Positions 15,936 to 22,455 of a stretch of DNA of 23,559 nt are shown here, piece by piece; position 1 is the stretch's first letter, and every line of letters starts with the position of its first letter. Source of the DNA: a virus; the IMG/VR virus record IMGVR_UViG_3300027749_003205, positions 1 through 23,559 of that record. One strand, 5' to 3'. The translations under genes were made by a program, and so were the position numbers. Under the pieces are notes generated by a model. It saw only the letters and a program-made list of their open reading frames with translations, did not search any database and was not told the origin of the DNA.

Positions 15936-16422
15936 TCCATTCACGGTGGCCTTCAGTAAAGGCCATATTGCTTTGAGTTTCACGTACTTCTACACGATAG
16001 CACCATAGACGCTTTGCTTCACCATCACCCCACATGTCTGGAATGTAAACGCCATTAACATACTTGTACAGCATTTCACTAAGACCTTCGCATCCTAGTT
16101 TTGGCAAAACAACTACTTTAGCCATTTTTTTCTCTACTAGCAGGTTGTATGTTTCCATTTCTGGATCATCCTGTGCTACAATAAGTGTATGATCAAATTG
16201 ATCTTCTAGGATTTTCTTTAGTTCTTTTAAACCACCATAGTCAGCCGCCCAATTGCGGACATCTAGGTCGTTGGTGCCAAAGTAAAACTTCATGCTAAAT
16301 GAATAGCCGTGAATTAGATTACAGTGACTATCAGCTCGCCACTGGCGATAGGCGCATGGAAATGCGTCGTGATATTCTTTAGTGCTTGTATACTTGTAAG
16401 CTACTGGTTGTAGAGTTGCCAT
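15916..16422 (-). CDS. queD: 6-carboxytetrahydropterin synthase-like protein (QueD/PTPS family)
   Basis: The 168-residue protein fits the T-fold family that makes 6-carboxy-tetrahydropterin, the first dedicated intermediate towards preQ0, queuosine and 7-deazaguanine DNA bases. Family motifs seen are the catalytic-type Cys34 with His38 in CNLIHGY (canonical CxxxHGH), DHTLIVA (Asp77, His78), CEGLSE (Glu112/Glu116) and VEVRET (Glu148). Two of the three usual zinc His positions differ: the His after FxxA is Tyr25 and the second His of HGH is Tyr40. His33 or Cys23 might compensate. No QueC, QueE or GTP cyclohydrolase lies in the window. ATG 16422 follows AAGGAAA. A strong sigma-70-like promoter and a leader of about 67 nt precede it. 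It leads the unit with the membrane protein and uvdE. Confidence 0.85.
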   Translation of the reverse strand: MATLQPVAYKYTSTKEYHDAFPCAYRQWRADSHCNLIHGYSFSMKFYFGTNDLDVRNWAADYGGLKELKKILEDQFDHTLIVAQDDPEMETYNLLVEKKMAKVVVLPKLGCEGLSEMLYKYVNGVYIPDMWGDGEAKRLWCYRVEVRETQSNMAFTEGHREWNEDLFA

Positions 16423-16433
16423 TGTTTAGTTTC

Positions 16434-16443
16434 CTTGTTAACA
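16434..16443. promoter_or_regulatory. Palindrome TTGTTAACAA next to the queD ribosome site
   Basis: This perfect 10-bp palindrome touches the AAGGAAA ribosome site of queD. It could be an operator or a short RNA hairpin affecting initiation, but short AT-rich palindromes also arise by chance. Confidence 0.25.
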
Positions 16444-16463
16444 ATGACACGCAGAGTTTATAT

Positions 16464-16488
16464 TGCGGGATGAGCGTCTAAGTCCGCA
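16464..16488 (-). other. Hairpin at the 5' end of the queD leader
   Basis: On the minus strand TGCGG and CCGCA can pair around a loop of about 15 nt, at or near the predicted transcription start (about 16489). It is GC-rich compared with the surroundings. It may protect the 5' end of the mRNA. It does not match the preQ1 riboswitch consensus I know. Confidence 0.35.
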
Positions 16489-16495
16489 TATAGTA

Positions 16496-16523
16496 ATTAT
16501 ACACTATTGTAGTGTAAGGTCAA
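16496..16523 (-). promoter_or_regulatory. Strong sigma-70-like promoter for queD unit
   Basis: On the minus strand TTGACC (16523-16518), a 16-nt spacer and TATAAT (16501-16496) match 11 of 12 consensus bases. It lies directly after the stop codon of the 483-residue fibre gene, in the only gap before queD. A predicted start near 16489 leaves a leader of about 67 nt. Confidence 0.75.
16501..16515. promoter_or_regulatory. Palindrome ACACTA-TTG-TAGTGT inside the queD promoter spacer
   Basis: A perfect inverted repeat with 6-bp arms and a 3-bp centre fills most of the -35/-10 spacer. This is a position where a repressor would block polymerase. It resembles in form the palindrome at 19252-19266 (ACA-N9-TGT, 15 bp), but it sits differently relative to the -10 box. 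Confidence 0.4.
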
Positions 16524-16525
16524 TG

Positions 16526-17977
16526 TTATTGACGACTAATTGCGCCAAACGGCAACCAGGTGCCGGGTTCTCCAGTAGCAACACAAACCCAACCAATATA
16601 GGTAAACTCGGCTGGATCTGAGTTCCAACAAACATCACCCTTAGTAGCCATTCCAGTTACAGGCGCACCCGTTCCGGTTGTAAACTTTTTATCAGCAAAA
16701 CTGATATTTCCTTTAACTGCTAAATCTACAGTTGGGTCTGGATTGCTGATGCCAATACTTAGTTGTCCAAACACTTTTACAGCCCGGCGACTATTTAACT
16801 TGTTGCCAATTTCAATTTTTAAATCGTCTGCGTAGAATGCTTGGTGATTGTCAATGTTGATTGCGAATGAGTCTGCGCTTGCTAACGACTGTAATGTTAG
16901 TGATTTAACAGTAAGAGCATCAGTAATTACTGGTCCTAAGAATGTAGTTTCGCCTTTGACTACTAGCGATTTTAGTGCGCCAACAGAATTTAAATTTGAT
17001 TCTGTTACATTTGGACCAAGGCTGTGTGCTGATAGGACCATAGAGCCATTAATGTAATACTGTTTATCTTGTGCTAGTTCTAATGACTCTGTGGATAATA
17101 GTCTATCAGGATTAGCTTGGATGGTTAACTGCTTTGTTGTTCCGTTGCCCAACCATACTAGACCTTTGCCATAAATGTTATCATTATCAGATGCTCTAAA
17201 TTCTAAAGAGGTAGATTTTTCTAATCTAGTATCAGAAACTATGTTTTCAGCAAACAATGTGCCGTATACTCGTAATACACCATTTTTGTAACGCTCTTCG
17301 CCTATATGAACTTCCCCGTCATTTTTTACAGTAATGCGAGCGGTGTTATCTGTTACTAATGCTAGATCGTGATTAGTATAAGTTCCTATAGTAGCCAACC
17401 CAACGCTTGGGGAATCGATAATAATTTCTACATCATTTTCAACAATACCTAAAACACCATGTGGATTCTCAACATTGATACCAATACGATTCATGGAAGA
17501 ATTAAAAAACGCAAACTCGCCAATGGTTGCATCACCGTCTACTGCTAACTTTCTTAGATTACCAACTTCTGTTAAGCTACTCTTTTTAACTTGAGTGCCT
17601 AGTTGATTTAGACTAATAACAGTAGTATTGTCAATTTTGTAAGATTTATCGCGGTTTAAATCAACATCACCGTTAGTCCAAACTCTGCCGCCATTTTTAT
17701 AAATTAACTGTACGTTGCCAAGCCCCCAAGTCCAGCCTAACCCTTTACCGTTTAATTCTTCTTCAGTATTAACAGTCCACTGTCCAACACCTTCAATTGT
17801 ACCGGATTCTGTAATTAAGTTTTTGACTTTGACTGTGCCGGCTGTTATAGTACCCCCTACTGCGAGATCACTACTAACAGTAAGTGTTCCGTCATGGGTT
17901 ACCGCACCCGAAGTTGATTCTAAAACTAGGGTTTTTATAACAATTTTATCTTCTTGGATAGTAAGCAAGTTGGTCAT
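16526..17977 (-). CDS. Fibre-like virion structural protein (483 aa)
   Basis: The protein is beta-rich with no enzyme motif. A module of about 73 residues occurs twice, at about 77-149 and 270-342. Both copies run GKGLxW..., then LxxDKxYxI, then LGxxVxxSxLxxVGxLxxLxVxG. The N-terminal segment (TLTVSSDLAVGGTITAGTV) and the C-terminal one (VKGNISFADKKFTTGTGAP, GDVCWNSDPAEFTYIGWVCV, PGTWLPFGAI) are of types common in marine phage fibre proteins. Cys450 and Cys465 flank the C-terminal motif. ATG 17977 is the last codon of a long inverted repeat, and a GATAAATA octamer lies 20 nt upstream, so synthesis is probably late only. Whether it is a tail fibre, a baseplate or a head-decoration protein is not clear. 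Confidence 0.85.
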   Translation of the reverse strand: MTNLLTIQEDKIVIKTLVLESTSGAVTHDGTLTVSSDLAVGGTITAGTVKVKNLITESGTIEGVGQWTVNTEEELNGKGLGWTWGLGNVQLIYKNGGRVWTNGDVDLNRDKSYKIDNTTVISLNQLGTQVKKSSLTEVGNLRKLAVDGDATIGEFAFFNSSMNRIGINVENPHGVLGIVENDVEIIIDSPSVGLATIGTYTNHDLALVTDNTARITVKNDGEVHIGEERYKNGVLRVYGTLFAENIVSDTRLEKSTSLEFRASDNDNIYGKGLVWLGNGTTKQLTIQANPDRLLSTESLELAQDKQYYINGSMVLSAHSLGPNVTESNLNSVGALKSLVVKGETTFLGPVITDALTVKSLTLQSLASADSFAINIDNHQAFYADDLKIEIGNKLNSRRAVKVFGQLSIGISNPDPTVDLAVKGNISFADKKFTTGTGAPVTGMATKGDVCWNSDPAEFTYIGWVCVATGEPGTWLPFGAISRQ

Positions 17978-18009
17978 GGATAATACTCTCTTTAGAGTAT
18001 TTATCCATG
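17975..18009 (-). promoter_or_regulatory. Inverted repeat sequestering the fibre-gene start codon
   Basis: On the minus strand a 16-nt arm (18009-17994) pairs with a 15-nt arm (17989-17975) around a 4-nt AAAG loop, with one bulged A. The ATG of the 483-residue gene is at the 3' end of the stem. In a transcript coming from upstream, the ribosome site and start codon would be base-paired. The late octamer lies in the 5' arm, so a late transcript would begin near the loop and lack that arm. Confidence 0.75.
17998..18005 (-). promoter_or_regulatory. T4-type late promoter octamer (GATAAATA) for the fibre gene
   Basis: GATAAATA on the minus strand is 20 nt from ATG 17977 and identical to the octamer before the iscA-like gene. 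No -35 box is seen. Initiation about 6 nt downstream would start the mRNA in the loop of the surrounding inverted repeat. Confidence 0.65.
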
Positions 18010-18021
18010 TTTTGCTAACCC

Positions 18022-19227
18022 TTATGCTACTTTAAGTAGAATAGTTTCTTCGTTTAGTCGACCATTCATTTTAGTGTCTGTGGCATTGATGTCGTCTAAG
18101 AACTTGCGTAGTTGTACCTTGCCTGCCGCTTTGAATTCTTTGAGTTTCTCTTCGGGCTTGCGCAGAGTCTTACAAACACTCAAGTTTTCGTTGAATCCAA
18201 TGATTGTGGTTCCTTTAACGCCGAGTGTTTGGTATTCGGCGGCAACATACTTGCCCAATTTACGAGTTTTAGAATTATAAACCCACAACTCGCCGGCTCC
18301 TACGATATCTGTAGGGTTAATACTTACAAGTTTTAACGGCTCGTTAGTCTTCATATACTTGAGTTTAGCAACAATCTTTTCTGCTGGAACTGCTTTCTTA
18401 GCACGTGGTTTACGATTGACCTTAGCTTCTTGTGACAGCATATCACACGCACTCATAATCTCTTGATAGAAGGCAATTAAGTTCTTAATCTGCTTCTTAG
18501 TACGATGTGAATAGCCTTCACGCAACTGCTCGTCTGCCTTGCCGCTAGCAAGTTCTTCAAGTTCTGCTAGATCTTTAGCATAAAAGCCTTTGATGATGCG
18601 AGCATGTGCGGCTTTGACTTCTTTACCTTTGAGCAAGTTAAGCATCTTAAATGCCTTTGGATCAAATGCTTCTGGATCTACTTGAAAGCCTTCAATAGCA
18701 TCTTCAATTTCCTCAGTCATTCTATAAGCGGCTTCTTTTACACGATCTTGTATTGAAGGTGTATAAACAGCAGGCTTCGCCGCCTCAATTGCCTTGGCCT
18801 CATCAGGATCAATATCGTTTTTACCTTCAGCAATTACTTTGACAATCTCTGCTCGCAACCAAGCGGCAGTGTCACGGCCTTGATTAAAGTCAGCACGTAG
18901 CGTAGTCATTCCACGATTCAAACAGCAGGCAACGGCGCCCATTGTTGTACCAACACGGCTATCTTTAACTTTTTTGAACGCTGTAATGTCTGCTCGAGTA
19001 CAGCCAACGGATTCCATCCATTTGACAACAGCCGGCTTGTAACTTTTAATGTCGGACTCTAAGCGGTAGTAGTCCATTGAGCGTTTAAAATGGCGATGGA
19101 ATGTATCGGCATCCCATGCCTCGCAACCTTCCCAAACTGGACTATGGTCTTTAACAGCACGAGTACGGTGTGCTGTAACTTGAGCTTTAGTTACACGGGT
19201 CTTTTTTACTGGTGCTTTAGTCGCCAT
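18022..19227 (-). CDS. Basic phage protein of unknown function (401 aa)
   Basis: I do not recognise a characterised family. The N-terminus is a Lys/Arg/Thr-rich tail (APVKKTRVTKAQVTAHRTR, residues 5-23). Residues 30-300 look helical and charged, with a KGKEVKAAHARIIKGFY stretch and a basic linker (RKPRAKKAVPAEK). The C-terminal 100 residues contain GELWVYNSKTRKLGKYVA and EETILLKVA, which look like beta strands. The overall charge is positive, so nucleic-acid binding is possible but unproven. ATG 19227 has AGGAG 5 nt upstream and a perfect sigma-70 promoter about 30 nt upstream, so it is probably expressed strongly and early by host polymerase. No frameshift or truncation is apparent. Confidence 0.85.
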   Translation of the reverse strand: MATKAPVKKTRVTKAQVTAHRTRAVKDHSPVWEGCEAWDADTFHRHFKRSMDYYRLESDIKSYKPAVVKWMESVGCTRADITAFKKVKDSRVGTTMGAVACCLNRGMTTLRADFNQGRDTAAWLRAEIVKVIAEGKNDIDPDEAKAIEAAKPAVYTPSIQDRVKEAAYRMTEEIEDAIEGFQVDPEAFDPKAFKMLNLLKGKEVKAAHARIIKGFYAKDLAELEELASGKADEQLREGYSHRTKKQIKNLIAFYQEIMSACDMLSQEAKVNRKPRAKKAVPAEKIVAKLKYMKTNEPLKLVSINPTDIVGAGELWVYNSKTRKLGKYVAAEYQTLGVKGTTIIGFNENLSVCKTLRKPEEKLKEFKAAGKVQLRKFLDDINATDTKMNGRLNEETILLKVA

Positions 19228-19251
19228 TTCTACTCCTGTTTGTTAAGCAAT

Positions 19252-19266
19252 ACATATATTATATGT
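19252..19266. promoter_or_regulatory. Palindrome ACATATA-T-TATATGT over the -10 box
   Basis: A 15-bp perfect palindrome with a single central base covers the TATAAT box of the promoter for the 401-residue gene. It could be a repressor site or simply follow from the AT-rich -10 region. Confidence 0.35.
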
Positions 19267-19286
19267 TCATTCTGGAGTATTGTCAA
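19258..19286 (-). promoter_or_regulatory. Perfect-consensus sigma-70 promoter for the 401-aa gene
   Basis: On the minus strand TTGACA (19286-19281), a 17-nt spacer and TATAAT (19263-19258) match all twelve consensus bases at the ideal spacing. The stop codon of the upstream radical SAM gene lies in the spacer. Initiation near 19251 leaves a leader of about 24 nt with AGGAG before ATG 19227. Confidence 0.9.
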
Positions 19287-20460
19287 CCGAGTCTTCGAAC
19301 AATCTAGCAATATGCGGAACCATTTTGAGCACATCTAAATCACGTTCTTTGGCTAGTGCTAGTGTTTTTTCTTTAAATTCTTCCAAATTGGACTGGGACG
19401 GTAAGTTCATTCTGTGTAAAGTCGACACGAACGGATTACCAGCCCAACTGTGCCAATTACCTTTAACGGTAGTACTCCACAATGTTAATTTTTCTGCAAG
19501 TTCTTTTTTATACTTTTCAGGCAAAATAGCGGTCGCTTGCCAATATGGTCGATTCATCCAATCAAAATCAAGAATCCATTTTGGATAATTTATATTCATA
19601 TACTCAACATATTCATCTAAGTTCCATATGTTGTATATATTAACTACAGTATGTGTTCTTAAATGGAATTCAGGGCGATCACCCCACCACTCTTGAAATT
19701 GATTCATAACTACTTCAACTTCGCTAACTTTAGTAGGCCAACGATACCATTCGTTAACTGAACCTACACCGTCAATGCTAACGTCAAGCACTAGTTGTTT
19801 ACATTGATCAATAAGTTCTTTTAAACGTGCGTTTGGCAGTACGGTTCCATTCGTTGAAATTAGTAATTTAATCTTTGATAAATCGACCCGTTCTAACAAA
19901 TCAATGAATCTTTTCTGATCCATTAGCGGCTCGCCGCCGATCATCTTTAGCACTTCAAGCGAGCTTAGATCTAATTTATCAACATCGGAGTTATGTTCAA
20001 CTAATACTTTTGGAATTTGGTGCCACAATCTACCTCGCTTGTAATCTTCAGTAGCCCACGTACTTGAAAACCAAGCACTACAACTTACGCAGGCCAAGTT
20101 ACATAGATTGCTAAATGCAAATTCCAAAAATCGTATTTTATCTGGCTCAATGGTTGTAGGCAAAGTCTTATGTATTTTTATGTGTGCTTGAGTATCAAGC
20201 AGACGTGTGCTTGATTTTCCCGAAGCCTCGTCGTCATAACATTGTTTACATTCTGGAAGTTTAACCCCATCAAGCATTCTTTGACGAATGTCGTCCCATG
20301 TTGGACTATGTCTAAAATCTAGACGAACATTACTAGCCGTACCAAATGCCGTATCCGTCCTAAATCGACAGCAAGGCATTGCTACACTATATGGTCGTAT
20401 TGCAACAGAATCCCACGGAAGGACACACATTGACTCGTTAATTTCTGGAGGTATTTCCAT
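19267..20460 (-). CDS. Radical SAM protein with N-terminal twitch-type domain (operon gene 4)
   Basis: The radical SAM cluster motif CxxxCxxC is Cys120/Cys124/Cys127 (SNLCNLACVSC), followed by GGEP at 175-178, the SAM-contacting motif. Before it lie extra cysteines that could hold an auxiliary Fe-S cluster: Cys12 (CVLPWDSVAIRPYSVAMPCC), Cys30, Cys31 and a CxxC pair, Cys71/Cys74. SIDG near 235-238 also fits the family. Such enzymes make a 5'-deoxyadenosyl radical and often modify peptides or proteins. The substrate is unknown. ATG 20460 overlaps the previous gene by 23 nt. The fourth gene of the operon is a paralogue of the first (CxxC, then RFSNLCNFKC). The C-terminal 150 residues show no clear domain. 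Confidence 0.88.
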   Translation of the reverse strand: MEIPPEINESMCVLPWDSVAIRPYSVAMPCCRFRTDTAFGTASNVRLDFRHSPTWDDIRQRMLDGVKLPECKQCYDDEASGKSSTRLLDTQAHIKIHKTLPTTIEPDKIRFLEFAFSNLCNLACVSCSAWFSSTWATEDYKRGRLWHQIPKVLVEHNSDVDKLDLSSLEVLKMIGGEPLMDQKRFIDLLERVDLSKIKLLISTNGTVLPNARLKELIDQCKQLVLDVSIDGVGSVNEWYRWPTKVSEVEVVMNQFQEWWGDRPEFHLRTHTVVNIYNIWNLDEYVEYMNINYPKWILDFDWMNRPYWQATAILPEKYKKELAEKLTLWSTTVKGNWHSWAGNPFVSTLHRMNLPSQSNLEEFKEKTLALAKERDLDVLKMVPHIARLFEDSVDNTPE

Positions 20461-21484
20461 TTTCTTTTGTCATCCAAATAATTTCTTTTTCTTCGTATGG
20501 TATGATTTTTTTATCATGTCCATGGATAAAATCTATCGTAATGTTAGATGTAATCTTTTTACAGTCGTTATATAGTCTAGTGGCTAGTTCAAGTTTGCCC
20601 GGCTGTAACATAATCCTTACTCCTAACCAATTTAATTTTGATTCCTCAGTACTAACTCTACTAGTTTCTGCGGCTCGAATATTTTTTAAAAATTTATCAT
20701 ACATCGCAGGATTTTCTAAATATGATAAATGCGCACTGAATCCAATATCACTTACCTGTATAAGTTTTTTATAATACTCTTCTGTGTGACTACCATTTGT
20801 AGTAGTATGGGCTATATGATATAAATTATCATGTAGATGCGTGACAAATTCTAAAAAGTTTGGGTTAAAAGTTGGTTCACCGCCAGTGAACACAAACTTC
20901 ATTTTAGATCCCTTGGCCCAGAACAATTGAAGGCTTTCAAGCCCGGTCATGAAACTACCAAGAGTCTTATGGCCTTCATAGGTGTTATGACTATCTGGAA
21001 AACAATACCAACAATCATAATTACACCTGCGACCAATTTCCCAAACTACTAACTTATATTCTTTAAATGCCCCGCAAAAAGAAATTGTAGGGGATTCAAC
21101 TTTGTCAACCAGTTTTAAATTTGAATAGTCAATATCTTCCATAGAATATCGTGTAGCCAAGTATGTGTCTTCTTGATTAACTACTTTTAATGACTGCATG
21201 TCCGAGCCACACGCACACGTATTTTTAGTACATTGTATCCATTCTTCAGTTAGATGCGAGTTAAAGTTTTCGTTATATATACTACCAATTGCGCCACCTT
21301 GTTCGCAAGTGGCACGATATACTAGTCCGTCATGCTGTACATATAATGATCTAACACCAGCGGAACACCACCATCCGTTCCAGTTGTTCAACTGTTGAGC
21401 ATGTAATGCGTCAGCATCGTAAACTGCAATCTCACTCCTATTCATGAACAGGATCTTCTGTTCATCAATTGATTTCACTTCCAT
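20438..21484 (-). CDS. Radical SAM protein with N-terminal SPASM-like cysteine set (operon gene 3)
   Basis: The radical SAM motif is Cys154/Cys158/Cys161 (GRRCNYDCWYCFPD), followed by TGGEPTFNPN (GGEP 201-204). Residues 40-92 hold Cys40, Cys60, Cys85, Cys90 and Cys92, spaced like a SPASM auxiliary-cluster domain (WWCSAG, DGLVYRATC, IGSIYNE, CTKNTCACGSD). In classical SPASM enzymes this domain follows the radical SAM core; here it precedes it. The core sequence (CxYDCWYC) differs from that of the other two, so it is not a recent copy of them. Its ATG overlaps the stop of the preceding gene by 10 nt. The substrate is unknown. Confidence 0.88.
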   Translation of the reverse strand: MEVKSIDEQKILFMNRSEIAVYDADALHAQQLNNWNGWWCSAGVRSLYVQHDGLVYRATCEQGGAIGSIYNENFNSHLTEEWIQCTKNTCACGSDMQSLKVVNQEDTYLATRYSMEDIDYSNLKLVDKVESPTISFCGAFKEYKLVVWEIGRRCNYDCWYCFPDSHNTYEGHKTLGSFMTGLESLQLFWAKGSKMKFVFTGGEPTFNPNFLEFVTHLHDNLYHIAHTTTNGSHTEEYYKKLIQVSDIGFSAHLSYLENPAMYDKFLKNIRAAETSRVSTEESKLNWLGVRIMLQPGKLELATRLYNDCKKITSNITIDFIHGHDKKIIPYEEKEIIWMTKENGNTSRN

Positions 21485-22455
21485 TGAAGTACCTCAACGC
21501 TTTCTATGCTATGGAATTTTGAAAATACTTTCTTATTCCAATCAGCCTTAGTTTTACTATCTGGTAAGAGCCATTGATTAATATCATAGTTGAATGATAA
21601 TAACTTGTTGTTTATAACTACTTCTCCTATTAAAAATTTGCCCATAGTTAATTCATTCAAATCGTCATACGGCACTAATTTTTTTGTTTCTTCGTCAAGA
21701 TCGTCGTACCAATCTTCAAAAACCATTGCGTTGGCGTATTCATTATCGTTTTTACTAAAATTTATCCATGCTTCAGCTGCAAAACGTCTCTGTGGCCTTA
21801 CTGCTTGTCTTTTAACTAGATCAAGATCATTATCGGCACACGTAGCAGACCAATCTTTTCCTAACGTATTATAACCTAAATATAATTGTCCCCATTTATA
21901 ATTACATCTAAGATAATGCTTATCTCTTTCCTGTATAGGTTTAAAAATAGTTTGCGGATAATAATCAAATAACATATTCATATTTGGAAATTCTTTTCCT
22001 GACTCTACAGCATATTCGTATATATGAATCAATTCGTTAAGTCTTAAAAAGCTATTATGTATCAACTTTGTTGAGTCGAGGTCTATAGGCATAAACTTGA
22101 TATAGTCTCCGTACTGTTCATAATGATGATGCAATTCATTCAATTGCTGGTGAGTAAGAGCAGTATCTGTATTGTATACAGGTACTAATGTATGATAAAA
22201 TTGATTAATAATCTTAATATTTTCATTCATCTCATTATGAATTTCTAATAGGTCGTCTAATGTTTTATTCATAAACACACTATGGATAGTCTTATCAGTG
22301 TCTAACTGATTTTCTCTAATAGTGTTAAGCCAACGTTGAGCAAGTGTAGTATGATAGATTTGAAAATCTAGTGCTCCGGCACGAGTTCCATGCTTGTCTA
22401 AGAAAATTATTCTTATAACATCCATAACATCTTTAGGTATCATATATTCCTTCAT
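21475..22455 (-). CDS. Unrecognised protein encoded between radical SAM genes (operon gene 2)
   Basis: I do not recognise this 326-residue family and see no enzyme motif, membrane span or signal peptide. It is acidic and rich in Asn, Tyr, Leu and His. Noticeable stretches are LDFQIYHTTLAQRW (about 29-42), a helical segment at 60-150, CNYKWGQLYLGYNTLGKDW (about 184-202), and a basic run (VKRQAVRPQRRFAAEAW). The start at 22455 overlaps the first gene by 23 nt; ATG 22443 (residue 5) is an alternative with AAGGA only 4 nt upstream. Its place between radical SAM genes, with overlaps on both sides, suggests it is made in step with them as a partner, carrier or substrate. Confidence 0.8.
   Translation of the reverse strand: MKEYMIPKDVMDVIRIIFLDKHGTRAGALDFQIYHTTLAQRWLNTIRENQLDTDKTIHSVFMNKTLDDLLEIHNEMNENIKIINQFYHTLVPVYNTDTALTHQQLNELHHHYEQYGDYIKFMPIDLDSTKLIHNSFLRLNELIHIYEYAVESGKEFPNMNMLFDYYPQTIFKPIQERDKHYLRCNYKWGQLYLGYNTLGKDWSATCADNDLDLVKRQAVRPQRRFAAEAWINFSKNDNEYANAMVFEDWYDDLDEETKKLVPYDDLNELTMGKFLIGEVVINNKLLSFNYDINQWLLPDSKTKADWNKKVFSKFHSIESVEVLQWK

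Noticed and set aside
16423-16495. preQ1 riboswitch in the queD leader
   Set aside because: A hairpin is present but the conserved preQ1-I bases I know are absent, as is an A-rich tail pairing with the loop.
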